Source of the DNA: Streptomyces tibetensis
Lineage (GTDB): Bacteria > Actinomycetota > Actinomycetes > Streptomycetales > Streptomycetaceae
DNA: 64,000 nt
Assembly: GCF_007655005.1 (NCBI RefSeq)
Contig: NZ_SZVW01000001.1
Coordinates: 434,001-498,000 of the forward strand
Direction: 5' to 3'
The notes under the pieces were generated by a model. That model ran no database searches and was not told the DNA's origin. It worked only from the letters and a program-made list of their open reading frames with translations. Below are positions 39,611 through 48,961 of the stretch, piece by piece. Each line of letters begins with the position of its first letter. Positions within the stretch are counted from its first letter, which is position 1. The position numbers and the translations under genes are program-made.

Positions 39611-40876
39611 GTGACGCAGAGCCCTGCCCTACCGCTCCCACCACCCAGGGAACGCCGACGCCTGCGCGAGGCCGCCTCGCTGACGCGCGCTCAGCTGGCC
39701 TCCCGGGTGGGCGTGACCAGCGAGACGGTGCGCGGGTGGGAGACCGGCCGCTCCACGCCACGCGGCCGCAAAGGGGAGAAGTACGCGAGGCTGCTCCACG
39801 CCCTGGGCGACGGGGCGGAGGTGACACCTCGTCAGGAGAGCGCCGTGGGCTCGGACGACCCGGAACCGTCACCCGGGGCCGCGTCCGCACGACGGTCCGC
39901 ACGGGCCCGGCGCAAGGCCGCAGTCACCGGCCGGAAACGGCCCGCCGCGAAGGACCGGGGCCGAGGCCCCGTCACCGTCCCCGACCGGAGCCGCACCCCC
40001 GTCCCGCACGGACACCGCGTCATCCTCGCCGAACGCCCGCGGACGAAGCCGCCGCGCAGGCCGGACGACGCCGTCACCGCGCTGACACCCGATCAGGCCT
40101 TCGACGCGCTGTACGCCTTCTGCGCCCCCGCCCTCGTCCGGCAGACCTATCTGCTGACCGGCCGTCGCGAACTGGCCCGGGAGTCGGTGGAGCGGGCCTT
40201 CCAGATCGCCTGGCAGCGGTGGCCCGAGGTGGCCCGCGACCGCGACCCGGCGGGCTGGGTGCGCGCGATGGCGTACGAGTGCGCGCTCTCCCCGTGGCAC
40301 CGGCTCCGGCCCCGCTTGCGGCTCCCCGAACCGCCGCCGCCCGATGCGTTCGACCGGGCTCTGAGGGACGCCCTGCTGAAGCTCCCGCCGTCCTACCGCC
40401 GCACGCTGGTGCTCTACGACGGGGTCGGACTCGGCCTGCCGGAGACGGCGGCGGAGACGGAGGCGAGCACCCGTGCGGCCGTGAACCGGCTGGTGCACGC
40501 GCGCGCGGCGCTGGCCGAGCGGCTGCCGGAGCTCGCGGACCCGGAGACGCTGCACTGGCGGCTGGTCGAACTGGCCTCCATCGAGCGACTGCGGGCCGCC
40601 AAACCGCCGGTCGTGCGCAGGGGCGGGGAACGCCGGGCCCGCTTCTGGACCCGGGCCGCCATCGCCTTCACGGTCGCCCTGATCGGCACCACGGCCCTCA
40701 CCGTCCGCACGGCCCCCACCCACTACGAGCCACCGGTACCACCGGGAGAGACGGTCCAGGGCGTACCACCGCCCGTCGCACCCGGACCGCTGTCCGAGAA
40801 GGAGCAGAAGCTGCGCGCCAAGCTGCGCGAGGAACAACAGGGAGGCCCGGACAGACTGCTGCCGCAGCCGCGGTGA
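39611..40876 (+). CDS. HTH/sigma-factor-like fusion protein with a membrane helix
   Basis: A 421-residue protein with an unusual order of parts. Residues 12-70 are an XRE-type HTH ([23 protein letters not shown]). A basic linker follows. Residues 155-315 resemble ECF sigma-70 regions 2 and 4 ([22 protein letters not shown], then [25 protein letters not shown]). A hydrophobic helix (about 348-368) and a short Pro-rich outer segment end it. The sigma-like part may bind RNA polymerase or may have been recycled; a membrane-tied regulator is the simplest reading. GTG 39611 follows GGACGGAGG at 13-20 bases upstream. Confidence 0.75.
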   Translation: MTQSPALPLPPPRERRRLREAASLTRAQLASRVGVTSETVRGWETGRSTPRGRKGEKYARLLHALGDGAEVTPRQESAVGSDDPEPSPGAASARRSARARRKAAVTGRKRPAAKDRGRGPVTVPDRSRTPVPHGHRVILAERPRTKPPRRPDDAVTALTPDQAFDALYAFCAPALVRQTYLLTGRRELARESVERAFQIAWQRWPEVARDRDPAGWVRAMAYECALSPWHRLRPRLRLPEPPPPDAFDRALRDALLKLPPSYRRTLVLYDGVGLGLPETAAETEASTRAAVNRLVHARAALAERLPELADPETLHWRLVELASIERLRAAKPPVVRRGGERRARFWTRAAIAFTVALIGTTALTVRTAPTHYEPPVPPGETVQGVPPPVAPGPLSEKEQKLRAKLREEQQGGPDRLLPQPR

Positions 40877-40944
40877 CGGCGACGGAGGCACGGCACGGAT
40901 ACCGCGGCGGGGGATGGACACACGGCGGCGACGGGTGCACGGAC

Positions 40945-41092
40945 AGGGCGGTGGGACCCAGGGCACGGCAGTGGGGCACAGGCACGGCAGTGGGGCCCAG
41001 GTACAGCGGTGGGGCCCAGGTACGGCAGTGGGACCCAGGTACGGCAGTGGGACCCAGGTACGGCAGTGGGGCCCAGGTACGGCGGTGGGCCC
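40945..41092. repeat. 19-bp tandem repeat, about eight copies
   Basis: Phases at 40947, 40966, 40985, 41004, 41023, 41042, 41061 and 41080, exactly 19 bp apart. The unit is GGTACGGCAGTGGGGCCCA; the central copies differ by one or two bases and the outer ones more. It fills the gap between the HTH/sigma gene and the sucD terminator. No spacers, so not CRISPR. Confidence 0.9.
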
Positions 41093-41115
41093 GCTCCCCG
41101 TAGGGAGCGGGCCCA
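41086..41115. terminator. Terminator of the sucCD operon
   Basis: TGGGCCCGCTCCC (41086-41098) and GGGAGCGGGCCCA (41103-41115) form a perfect 13-bp stem around CGTA, 40 bp past the sucD stop. It can also serve the convergent HTH/sigma gene. Its left arm overlaps the last 19-bp repeat unit. Confidence 0.92.
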
Positions 41116-41154
41116 CCCGTGCGCTACAGCGTCGTTCAGCCCGCGGAGCTGTTC

Positions 41155-42039
41155 TCAGCTGCCGAGAATGGCGCGCGCCAGCTTGGCCGTCTCGGTCGGC
41201 GTCTTGCCGACCTTGACGCCGGCGGCCTCGAGGGCCTCCTTCTTCGCGGCGGCCGTGCCGGAGGAGCCGGAGACGATGGCGCCGGCGTGGCCCATGGTCT
41301 TACCCTCGGGCGCGGTGAAGCCCGCGACGTAGCCGACGACCGGCTTCTTCACGTTCTCCTTGATGAAGGCCGCGGCCCGCTCCTCGGCGTCGCCGCCGAT
41401 CTCACCGATCATGACGATCAGGTCGGTGTCGGGGTCCGCCTCGAACGCGGCCAGGGCGTCGATGTGCGTGGTGCCGATGACCGGGTCGCCACCGATGCCG
41501 ACGGCGGAGGAGAAGCCGATGTCCCGCAGCTCGTACATCATCTGGTACGTCAGCGTGCCGGACTTCGAGACCAGGCCGATGCGGCCCGGCTTGGTGATGT
41601 CGCCCGGGATGATGCCGGCGTTGGACTGGCCCGGGGTGATGAGACCGGGGCAGTTCGGGCCGATGATCCGGGTCTTGTTGCCCTTGGACACGGCGTAGGC
41701 GTAGAACGCGGCCGAGTCGTGGACGGCGATGCCCTCGGTGATGACGACCGCGAGCGGGATCTCGGCGTCGATGGCCTCGACGACGGCGGCCTTGGCGAAG
41801 GCCGGCGGGACGAAGAGGACGGATACGTTGGCGCCCGTCTTCTCGATCGCCTCGGCGACCGTGCCGAAGACCGGGATCTCGTTGCCGTCGATGTCGACGG
41901 ACGTGCCCGCCTTGCGCGGGTTGACGCCACCGACGATGTTCGTGCCGTCGGCCAGCATGAGCTTGGTGTGCTTCATGCCCGTGGCACCGGTCATGCCCTG
42001 GACGATGACCTTGCTGTCCTTGTTGAGGAAGATAGCCAT
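41155..42039 (-). CDS. sucD: Succinate--CoA ligase, ADP/GDP-forming, alpha subunit
   Basis: A 294-residue subunit that binds CoA and carries the phosphohistidine. [15 protein letters not shown] at the N-terminus binds CoA, and the phosphorylated His is in [12 protein letters not shown] (about residue 247). With SucC it makes succinate and a nucleoside triphosphate from succinyl-CoA in the TCA cycle. It lies 21 bp after sucC. Confidence 0.97.
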   Translation of the reverse strand: MAIFLNKDSKVIVQGMTGATGMKHTKLMLADGTNIVGGVNPRKAGTSVDIDGNEIPVFGTVAEAIEKTGANVSVLFVPPAFAKAAVVEAIDAEIPLAVVITEGIAVHDSAAFYAYAVSKGNKTRIIGPNCPGLITPGQSNAGIIPGDITKPGRIGLVSKSGTLTYQMMYELRDIGFSSAVGIGGDPVIGTTHIDALAAFEADPDTDLIVMIGEIGGDAEERAAAFIKENVKKPVVGYVAGFTAPEGKTMGHAGAIVSGSSGTAAAKKEALEAAGVKVGKTPTETAKLARAILGS

Positions 42040-42060
42040 GGCTGTGTAGTCCCTCGTCCC

Positions 42061-43242
42061 TTACTTCGCAGCAGCCGCGAGCTCGGCGGCCTTGTCGGCC
42101 GCGCCGTCCATGGTGTCCACGCGCTGGACCAGCGGGTGGTTGGCGTCGGAGAGGATCTTGCGACCCAGCTCGGCGTTGTTGCCGTCCAGACGGACGACGA
42201 GCGGCTTGGTGACGTCCTCGCCCTTGTCCTTGAGCAGCTGCAGCGCCTGGACGATGCCGTTGGCAACCTCGTCACAGGCGGTGATGCCACCGAAGACGTT
42301 GACGAAGACGGACTTCACGTCCGGGTCGCCGAGGATGATCTCCAGGCCGTTGGCCATGACGGCGGCGGAGGCGCCGCCACCGATGTCGAGGAAGTTGGCG
42401 GGCTTGACCCCACCGTGCGCCTCACCGGCGTAGGCGACGACGTCCAGGGTGCTCATGACGAGACCCGCGCCGTTGCCGATGATGCCGACCTCACCGTCGA
42501 GCTTGACGTAGTTGAGGTTCTTCTCCTTGGCGGCGGCCTCGAGCGGGTTGGCCGCGTCCTTGTCCTGGAGGGCCTCGTGCCCCGGCTGACGGAACTCGGC
42601 GTTCTCGTCCAGGGAGACCTTGCCGTCCAGGGCGATGACGTCACCGGAGGCGACCTTGGCCAGCGGGTTGACCTCGACGAGGAGCGCGTCCTCTTCGATG
42701 AAGGTCTTCCACAGGGTGACCAGGACGTTCTCGACCTTGTCGGCGACCTCGGCCGGGAAGTTCGCGGCCTCGACGATCTGGCGGGCGACCTCGGGAGTCA
42801 CGCCCACGTTGGCGTCGATCGGCGTCTTGGCGACGGCCTCGGGGCGAGTGGCCGCCACCTCCTCGATCTCCATGCCGCCCTCGACGGAGGCGATGGAGAG
42901 GAAGGTGCGGTTGGCACGGTCCAGGAGGAAGGAGACGTAGTACTCCTCCACGATCTCCGGGGCCGTCTCGGCGATCATCACCTTGTGGACCGTGTGGCCC
43001 TTGATGTCCATGCCGAGGATGTTGGTGGCGTGCTCGACCGCCTCGTCGGCGGTGCCGGCGAGCTTCACGCCGCCGGCCTTGCCACGGCCGCCGACCTTCA
43101 CCTGGGCCTTGACGACGGACTTGCCACCGAGGCGCTCGGTGGCTGCGCGGGCCGCCTCAGGCGTGTCGATGACTTCACCGGCCAGCACCGGTACATCGTG
43201 CTTGGCGAAGAGGTCCCTCGCCTGGTACTCGAACAGGTCCAC
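42061..43242 (-). CDS. sucC: Succinate--CoA ligase, beta subunit
   Basis: A 393-residue ATP-grasp subunit. [19 protein letters not shown] is the family N-terminus, [19 protein letters not shown] the nucleotide loop and VEVNPLA the metal site (about residue 200). It partners SucD. The upstream region is 568 bp long and gene-poor, so the operon probably has its own promoter with a long leader. Confidence 0.97.
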   Translation of the reverse strand: MDLFEYQARDLFAKHDVPVLAGEVIDTPEAARAATERLGGKSVVKAQVKVGGRGKAGGVKLAGTADEAVEHATNILGMDIKGHTVHKVMIAETAPEIVEEYYVSFLLDRANRTFLSIASVEGGMEIEEVAATRPEAVAKTPIDANVGVTPEVARQIVEAANFPAEVADKVENVLVTLWKTFIEEDALLVEVNPLAKVASGDVIALDGKVSLDENAEFRQPGHEALQDKDAANPLEAAAKEKNLNYVKLDGEVGIIGNGAGLVMSTLDVVAYAGEAHGGVKPANFLDIGGGASAAVMANGLEIILGDPDVKSVFVNVFGGITACDEVANGIVQALQLLKDKGEDVTKPLVVRLDGNNAELGRKILSDANHPLVQRVDTMDGAADKAAELAAAAK

Positions 43243-43810
43243 GCGCTTCCGTCCCTATCAGTGATCTCGCGGTTCGTTGTCTGCGTGGGCGTGCCGCGAG
43301 GGCAACGTGACGTCCGCCGTCTGTCACAAGGGAGGCGCACACGGTGTCCGAGCGCGCGGCATGTCCGTCTCGCAGGTTATCTCTGCTTGCGGGAGGCCTC
43401 TAAATCGAGGGTCACACCTGAGCGGTGATACCTGTCACATGATGCCGCGCTCTCTGGCACGGCGTGCCGGGGGTGAGGGGCCTCACCGGGCTGGGGTTGA
43501 CCCGGTGAGGCCCGCTTTACACCCCCGGAGGAGCACGAAGGCCCTGTTCAGGGCCCGCTCTCCGGGGCCGCGGGTCGCGTGGTCCCCACCCCTATGGGAA
43601 CCACCCGACCCGTCCACGAGGTTTTCGGTCCGGACCGCCGACGGCTTTCGGCCGTCCGGGCGTGACGCCTCGTGAAGCATGAGGGAAGGGGAGGGGGGAG
43701 GGGGGTGCTCTGGGCACCCGGGTGGGTCGGCCGACCGGCCTCTCCCCCTGCGGCCGGGCCGAGGCCGCGACGCCTCGGCGGTCTGTCGCGCCGGCCCGGG
43801 AAGAGCCGCG
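43243..43810. other. Long intergenic region upstream of sucC
   Basis: 568 bases with no gene I can support. It contains a strong hairpin (43478-43513), a G-rich stretch near 43685-43710 and, on the minus strand, a GATAAC -10-like box near 43378 that could serve sucC. Two overlapping frames across 43480-44000 look like shadows. Confidence 0.5.
43478..43513 (-). terminator. Strong hairpin between the Pro/His-rich gene and sucC
   Basis: GGGCCTCACCGGG (43478-43490) pairs perfectly with CCCGGTGAGGCCC (43501-43513) around a 10-base loop. It lies about 300 bp past the minus-strand Pro/His-rich gene and upstream of the sucC promoter, so it would stop read-through into sucCD. Confidence 0.7.
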
Positions 43811-44932
43811 CTAGCCGGGGAAGAGGGGGATGCCCCGGTGGGTGCGCCGGGCACCCGCAATGTCCGTACGGGCCACGGCACCGGGCACGAGCCCGAGCGC
43901 CGCCCAGCGGCTGGGGGTGACGCCGTGCACGTCGCCATGACGGGACGAGCCGCTGTCGGCCACGGACCGGTTGATGAGCACGCCGTCGGGTCGACCACCG
44001 GGCGAGTGGCCGGGCCCGTTCGGTCCGGCGTGCGTGGACGGTCTCGGGTGGCTGGGGTGGGCTCGGTGGGCGCTGTGGCTGAGGCTGAGGCGATCGGCGT
44101 GGTGGATGTGGGTGAAGAGGTTCCTGTGTCGATCGGTGTGACCGAGGTGGCCGAGGTGGCCGATGTGGTCCGCGCGTCTGCCGTGGTGCGCGTGGATGAC
44201 AGGGGTCGGCGGGCTTGCGGGCGCGACGCGGGGCTCGGTGCCGTGGAGCGGGGTGTACGGCACCGGCACCATCGTCCCGCCCGGCTGCGGATCAGCCGTG
44301 ACCGGTGTGGGGAGGGGGCGACTGGGGTGTGCCGGACAGTCGGGGAGCCCAGGGAGAGGGAGCGCGGGGAGCACGGACGCTCCCGGGAGCCCTACGTCAG
44401 CGGGAACGGCGGACAGGTCCGACAGATCGAGCAGATCCGGCAGCGGGGGCAACTTCAGGTGCGACAGCTGCCGGGGCGGGCCTGGCAGCTCCGGCGCTTC
44501 CGCCGGCGCCGGCCGCACCGGCCGCTCCGGGTGCGACGGCCGCTCGGACGACAGCGACTGCGACCGCACCCGTGGGAACGACGACGGCACCTGCGCCCGG
44601 GCGCGAGCCGGCCCCTTGCTCACCGGCTCCGCCGCACCACCGCCAGACCGAACGAGCCGGTCTCCCGCCCCGGCCCCCGGGACGGGAACGCCGCTGACGA
44701 CCTGCCCCGCCCGGCCCTCCGCCAGCGCCCCTGCACCGTTCTCCGCGGACGCCCGCTGCGCCCACAGCACCCCGAGGACCAGCAACCCGCCCACCATCAG
44801 CGCCAGTTGCAGCGCACGCCACCCGGCCGCAGTGCGCGGCAGGCGCAACGCGGCATCGGGCAGGGCTGCTGACCAGGCCAAGAGGGGAAGCTTCCTCCCG
44901 TGCGACGGAAGCGGTACTGCCCGTCGGCACAC
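43811..44932 (-). CDS. Pro/His-rich membrane-anchored hypothetical protein
   Basis: A 373-residue frame of uncertain status. Supporting points are a plausible N-terminal anchor (ALQLALMVGGLLVLGVLWAQRASA, about residues 42-65) and sustained high third-position GC. The rest is low-complexity: Pro/Leu/Arg-rich to about residue 230, then a His-rich segment (IGHLGHLGHTDRHRNLFTHIHH, shown here in part) that could bind metal. No family is recognised. A long open frame exists on the other strand (43679-44872), so the call is tentative. It lies between sucC and the MoxR module. Confidence 0.45.
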   Translation of the reverse strand: MCRRAVPLPSHGRKLPLLAWSAALPDAALRLPRTAAGWRALQLALMVGGLLVLGVLWAQRASAENGAGALAEGRAGQVVSGVPVPGAGAGDRLVRSGGGAAEPVSKGPARARAQVPSSFPRVRSQSLSSERPSHPERPVRPAPAEAPELPGPPRQLSHLKLPPLPDLLDLSDLSAVPADVGLPGASVLPALPLPGLPDCPAHPSRPLPTPVTADPQPGGTMVPVPYTPLHGTEPRVAPASPPTPVIHAHHGRRADHIGHLGHLGHTDRHRNLFTHIHHADRLSLSHSAHRAHPSHPRPSTHAGPNGPGHSPGGRPDGVLINRSVADSGSSRHGDVHGVTPSRWAALGLVPGAVARTDIAGARRTHRGIPLFPG

Positions 44933-45080
44933 GCGCCGTCAGGCAGGCGCCGATCCTCGCACGGGAGTGCGCACGTCGCGCAAGCCCTTACTGCCGATGG
45001 ACCGTCATGTCCGTTTTGCTGCCGCACGTCGGACGACGATGCGTCGACACGTCGTCATCTGCCCCTTCGTGCCGGGCCCT

Positions 45081-46247
45081 TCACGCCGCATCCGGTATCG
45101 GGAGCGGCCTTTTCTCGATCGCCGCCGCCATGACCTCCGGAAACAGATCGGGCGTGCACGCGAACGCCGGTGCTCCCAGCGCCGCGAGCGCGGCCGCGTG
45201 CTCCCGGTCGTAGGCGGGCGCCCCCTCGTCCGAGAGCGCCAGCAGCGTCACGAACTGCACGCCCGACGCCCTCATCGCGGAGACCCGTTTGAGCATCTCG
45301 TCGCGTATGCCGCCTTCGTAGAGGTCGCTGATCAGCACGACCACCGTGTCCGCGGGCCGCGTGATCTGCGACTGGCAGTACGCGAGCGCCCGGTTGATGT
45401 CCGTGCCACCGCCGAGCTGCGTGCCGAACAGCACGTCGACCGGGTCGTCCAGCTGGTCCGTGAGGTCGACGACCGCCGTGTCGAAGACGACGAGTCGCGT
45501 GGAGATCGTCCGCATCGAGGCGAGCACCGCCCCGAACACCGATGCGTACACAACGGACGCCGCCATGGATCCCGACTGGTCGATACAGAGGATGACCTCC
45601 TTCTTCGTGGACCGGGCCGCCCGCCCGAATCCGATGAGCCGCTCCGGCACGATCGTCCGGTGCTCGGGCAGGTAGTGCTTGAGGTTGGCCGCGATGGTGC
45701 GGTTCCAGTCGATGTCGTGGTGGCGGGGCCGGCTGATCCGGGCACTGCGGTCGAGGGCACCGGTGAGGGTGGCACGGGTACGGGTGGCGAGCCGCTTCTC
45801 CAGGTCCTCGACGACCTTGCGCACAACGGCCCGGGCCGTCTCCTTCGTCGTCTCCGGCATCGCCTTGTTGAGGGACAGCAGCGTGCCGACGAGGTGCACG
45901 TCGGCCTCCACCGCCTCCAGCATCTCCGGCTCCAGCAGCAGCGTGGCGAGACCGAGCCGGTCGATGGCGTCGCGCTGCATGACCTGCACGACGGAGGAGG
46001 GGAAGTACGTCCGGATGTCCCCGAGCCAGCGCGCCACGGACGGCGCCGACGCCCCGAGCCCCGCCGAACGGTCCCGGCCCCCCTGCGACCTGCCGTCCTT
46101 CCTGCCGTAGAGCGCGGTGAGCGCCCCGTCCATCGCGGCGTCCCGCCCCGACAGCGCGCAGCCGGTACCGTCCGCCGTGTCGCCCCCGAGGACGAGCCGC
46201 CACCGCCGCAGCCGCTCCTGCGCCGGGTCCGTCGCCTCGGCCGTCAT
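45081..46247 (-). CDS. VWA-domain protein of the MoxR module
   Basis: A 388-residue protein with a von Willebrand A domain in the C-terminal half. The MIDAS metal site is complete: DQSGSMAAS (about residue 220), the Thr in GGTDINRAL and the Asp in LISDLYEGG. The N-terminal half is helical (WLGDIRTYFPSSVVQVMQRDAIDRL). MoxR ATPases and VWA partners typically work together to remodel or load metal into a target. GGAGG six bases upstream supports ATG 46247, which also overlaps the stop of a 48-residue frame by 4 bp. It is the last gene of the minus-strand part of the module. Confidence 0.9.
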   Translation of the reverse strand: MTAEATDPAQERLRRWRLVLGGDTADGTGCALSGRDAAMDGALTALYGRKDGRSQGGRDRSAGLGASAPSVARWLGDIRTYFPSSVVQVMQRDAIDRLGLATLLLEPEMLEAVEADVHLVGTLLSLNKAMPETTKETARAVVRKVVEDLEKRLATRTRATLTGALDRSARISRPRHHDIDWNRTIAANLKHYLPEHRTIVPERLIGFGRAARSTKKEVILCIDQSGSMAASVVYASVFGAVLASMRTISTRLVVFDTAVVDLTDQLDDPVDVLFGTQLGGGTDINRALAYCQSQITRPADTVVVLISDLYEGGIRDEMLKRVSAMRASGVQFVTLLALSDEGAPAYDREHAAALAALGAPAFACTPDLFPEVMAAAIEKRPLPIPDAA

Positions 46248-46390
46248 CCCCGTCCTCCCTCGTGGGGCCGCTCCCACAGCGGGATCACCGGCACGGTCGT
46301 CGACGGCCGCCTTTCGCCCCGGGGCGCGCACGCCTCGGTGCCTCCCGCGTCCGGTGTCGTCGTCCGCTCTCTCAGTGCCTCGGTCGTCAT
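46244..46390 (-). CDS. Candidate 48-residue protein coupled between DUF5682 and VWA genes
   Basis: A small frame whose ATG (46390-46388) overlaps the DUF5682 stop as ATGA, and whose stop (46246-46244) overlaps the VWA start as ATGA. Both junctions are the 4-bp overlap typical of coupled genes, which would be unlikely by chance. The peptide is hydrophilic and ends TTVPVIPLWERPHEGGRG; the VIPLWERP part looks like a short binding motif rather than random sequence. No family is known to me. It could be a linker peptide of the MoxR/VWA complex. Confidence 0.6.
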   Translation of the reverse strand: MTTEALRERTTTPDAGGTEACAPRGERRPSTTVPVIPLWERPHEGGRG

Positions 46391-48777
46391 CCCGTCACCC
46401 CCGCCAGATGGTTGTCGGTGTTCTCGTCCACGTCGTCCAGCCCGAGCAGCAGCCGCACGACCGGCAGTACGGCGTCCGCGCGCGCCGTGTCGAGGTCGGC
46501 CGCGAAGCCGGGTGTGCCGGAGCCGACGGCCGTCACGCCGCCCCCGGCTCCCGGTCCGCGTCGGACCAGTTCTCCGAGGGTCCGGCGCACTCCGGGCTCG
46601 TACGCCGAGAACGTCCGCCGCAGCAGGGGCAGTACGTCCGTGAAGGCCGAGGCCGGCACCCCGGTCAGCCACTCGTCGACGAGACCGAGCAGCCGCTCGT
46701 CGTGGACCAGGAGCATCCCGCCTCCCGAGCCGCCTCCGACGAAGCCCTCGATCCACGCGGCCGCGTCCGGCGGCGGTGTGCCCGGCGACAGGGCGAGCCC
46801 CATCAGCAGTGCCGCCTCGTCCTGGGCCAGCTCCCCGTCGTCCAGCAGGAGCCGCACGGCCCGCCCCCGGATGACCCCGGGCACGGTGTCCCGCCCGGAC
46901 AGCACGCGCAGCACCGACTGCCAGCGGTTTCTCAGACTGCCGTGTCCCGCGGCGGGGGCGTCGCCCAGAAGGCCCACGGCTCCGTGCACCGCGTCCACAT
47001 GGCGTCTCATCTCCTCGGCGGCGTCCCCGTCGAGCGCGGCGCAGGCCGGGGGGACGCCGACGAAGACCCGCTCGGCCAGTCCCGCGGCGACTTCCGCCAG
47101 AGCAGCGGTGTCGGTGCCGCGCACATCGCCGTAGCGCAGGGAGCGGACCAGGGCCGGGAGCGCCTGGACGAGATGGCCGACGTCGGTGTCCAGGGCCGCC
47201 CGGTCGGCGAGGACCCGCATCACCGTCGGCAGGGCGTCGGGCAGTTCGGCCAGGAGGCAGTGCTCGGCGAGCGCGGTGACGTCGGCGAGGCCCTGCGCGG
47301 TGACGGCGTCCGCTTCGGTCCTGGCGGTCGCGGCGGACAGGACGGTCGTCCCCCACACTCCGGCCTCGGCGATCCGCACGGACAGCTCGGGCTCCCAGCG
47401 CAGCCGCCACGTCTCCCGGAACGTGCCCGTGCTGCCGCGTGAGGCGGCCGGTTCGCCCCACGCGATGCCGAGCAGCCGCAGCCGGTGCAGCAGTCTGCTG
47501 CGGGCGGCGTCGTTCTCCTTGCGCAGGTCGAGCTCCACCTCCCGCTCCAGCGCCTCCGGCTTCAGCCGCAGCCGGCGTTGCAGCCGGGTGAGGTCCCGCT
47601 GCAACGGCACCGCCGGCGCCGAGGAGGGCACCTCGCCCAGCACATCCCCCACGACCAGCCGGTCCCGCACCAGCTCCAGCGGCACGTCCGAGCCCTCGCA
47701 CATCACCGCCCGCACCGCGTCGGTCGTCTCGCTCAGGCCGGGCAGCGGACGGCCCCGCATGGCGGCGAGCGTCTCTGCCAGCCGCACCGCCTCGATGACG
47801 TGCGCGGAGGAGACGATCCGGTCCTCGGCGCGCAGCAGCCCCGCCACCTTGGTCAGCCACCGCTCCACCGGCCGGTCCGGGGCGCTGAACAAGTGCCCGT
47901 ACCAGCCCGGGGAGTCGATGCCGGCCCCGTACCCGCTCGCCCGGGACAGCCGGCGGTGGGTCCACGGCACCCAGGTCATGTCCGCCTTGACCTTGGGCAG
48001 CCCCTTCAGCAGTGATCTGTCGGCGGCGACGGTGGTCTTTCGCCGCAGTGCGGGCACGTGCCAGGCCCCGCAGACCACGGCGACGCCGCCCTCGAACTCC
48101 CGCTGGGCCGCCCGCACCTGGAGCCGCATGTACGCCTCCCGCACCGGGTCGCGGTCGTGTCCCCCGCTGCCGTAGGTCTCCCGCAGCGCGCTCATGGCCT
48201 CCTCGAGGGCGGTGAACGGCGCGAGGGCGTCGCCCTCCCCCGCACCGCGGTGTTCCACGACGTCCTCCCACCACCGCTCCGGGTCGTCGTAGCCGGCGGT
48301 TTCGGCGAGCATTCCGATCGGGTCGATCCGCGGGTCGGCCGGGCCGGGGCCGGCGTCCCCGTCCGCAGCCGTCTCGGCGTCCGGAGAGCGCTCCGGCCCC
48401 GCCTCGTCCTCCTGCCTCCCCCAGGCCAGAGTGTGCGTGGCCGGCAGGTCGATGAAGCGGGCCGGGACGTCGTGCTCCAGGGCCCAGCGGATGGCGACCC
48501 ACTCCGGGGAGAACCCGGCCAGCGGCCAGAACGCCGAGCGGCCGGGCTCGTCCACGGCGTGGGCGAGCAGAGCGACCGGTGGCCGCATCTCCTCGTCGGC
48601 GGCGAGCGGGATCAGCGCGTCGGCCTCGGGCGGGCCCTCGATCAGCACGATCCGCGGCCGGATCTGCTCCAGAGCCGCCCGCACCGCCCGCGCGGACCCC
48701 GGCCCGTGGTGCCGCACCCCGAGCAGCACCGGGCCCGCTCCGGCCCCCTGGCCCGCGGCCCTTTCCACACCGGTCAC
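46387..48777 (-). CDS. DUF5682 family protein of the MoxR module
   Basis: A 796-residue protein. The N-terminal region has VLLGVRHHGPGSARAV, then VLIEGPPEADALI, and later VVCGAWHVPALRR (about residue 260). A HH-G, a Glu and a further His in this order resemble the TraB/ChaN/erythromycin-esterase fold, which suggests a hydrolase-like core (my inference). The remainder is helical, ending in LLLGLDDVDENTDNHLAGVTG. I choose GTG 48777, which has GGGAGGTGGG just upstream; ATG 48834 is possible. Conserved co-occurrence with MoxR, VWA and SWIM genes is the main functional clue. Confidence 0.85.
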   Translation of the reverse strand: MTGVERAAGQGAGAGPVLLGVRHHGPGSARAVRAALEQIRPRIVLIEGPPEADALIPLAADEEMRPPVALLAHAVDEPGRSAFWPLAGFSPEWVAIRWALEHDVPARFIDLPATHTLAWGRQEDEAGPERSPDAETAADGDAGPGPADPRIDPIGMLAETAGYDDPERWWEDVVEHRGAGEGDALAPFTALEEAMSALRETYGSGGHDRDPVREAYMRLQVRAAQREFEGGVAVVCGAWHVPALRRKTTVAADRSLLKGLPKVKADMTWVPWTHRRLSRASGYGAGIDSPGWYGHLFSAPDRPVERWLTKVAGLLRAEDRIVSSAHVIEAVRLAETLAAMRGRPLPGLSETTDAVRAVMCEGSDVPLELVRDRLVVGDVLGEVPSSAPAVPLQRDLTRLQRRLRLKPEALEREVELDLRKENDAARSRLLHRLRLLGIAWGEPAASRGSTGTFRETWRLRWEPELSVRIAEAGVWGTTVLSAATARTEADAVTAQGLADVTALAEHCLLAELPDALPTVMRVLADRAALDTDVGHLVQALPALVRSLRYGDVRGTDTAALAEVAAGLAERVFVGVPPACAALDGDAAEEMRRHVDAVHGAVGLLGDAPAAGHGSLRNRWQSVLRVLSGRDTVPGVIRGRAVRLLLDDGELAQDEAALLMGLALSPGTPPPDAAAWIEGFVGGGSGGGMLLVHDERLLGLVDEWLTGVPASAFTDVLPLLRRTFSAYEPGVRRTLGELVRRGPGAGGGVTAVGSGTPGFAADLDTARADAVLPVVRLLLGLDDVDENTDNHLAGVTG

Positions 48778-48778
48778 T

Positions 48779-48961
48779 TCATCCCACCTCCCGTCCCGTC
48801 CCGCACGTCCTGTCTCGTCCCGCGCGTCCCGCACGTCCTGTCCCGGGCCGACCGGCGGCCGCCGTCCCGCCCCCCGGCGCCCTGGCCCCGGCGATCGAGG
48901 CCGCCCCGCCGTACGGGGCGGCCCGGTTGCCGCCGGGCCCGCTGCGTCCCGCGTCGCTCAC
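48779..48961 (-). CDS. Candidate 60-residue frame between moxR and DUF5682
   Basis: GTG 48961 overlaps the MoxR stop by 4 bp (GTGA), and the stop at 48779 is one base before the DUF5682 GTG. The spacing is that of a coupled gene. The peptide is Gly/Ala/Arg-rich and low-complexity, and the 3' part is built of short GGGACG-like repeats, so it may instead be a spacer. Tentative. Confidence 0.3.
   Translation of the reverse strand: MSDAGRSGPGGNRAAPYGGAASIAGARAPGGGTAAAGRPGTGRAGRAGRDRTCGTGREVG

Noticed and set aside
43679..44872. Plus-strand frame opposite the Pro/His-rich gene
   Set aside because: No anchor or recognisable motif and Arg-rich; the minus frame is slightly better supported but also uncertain.
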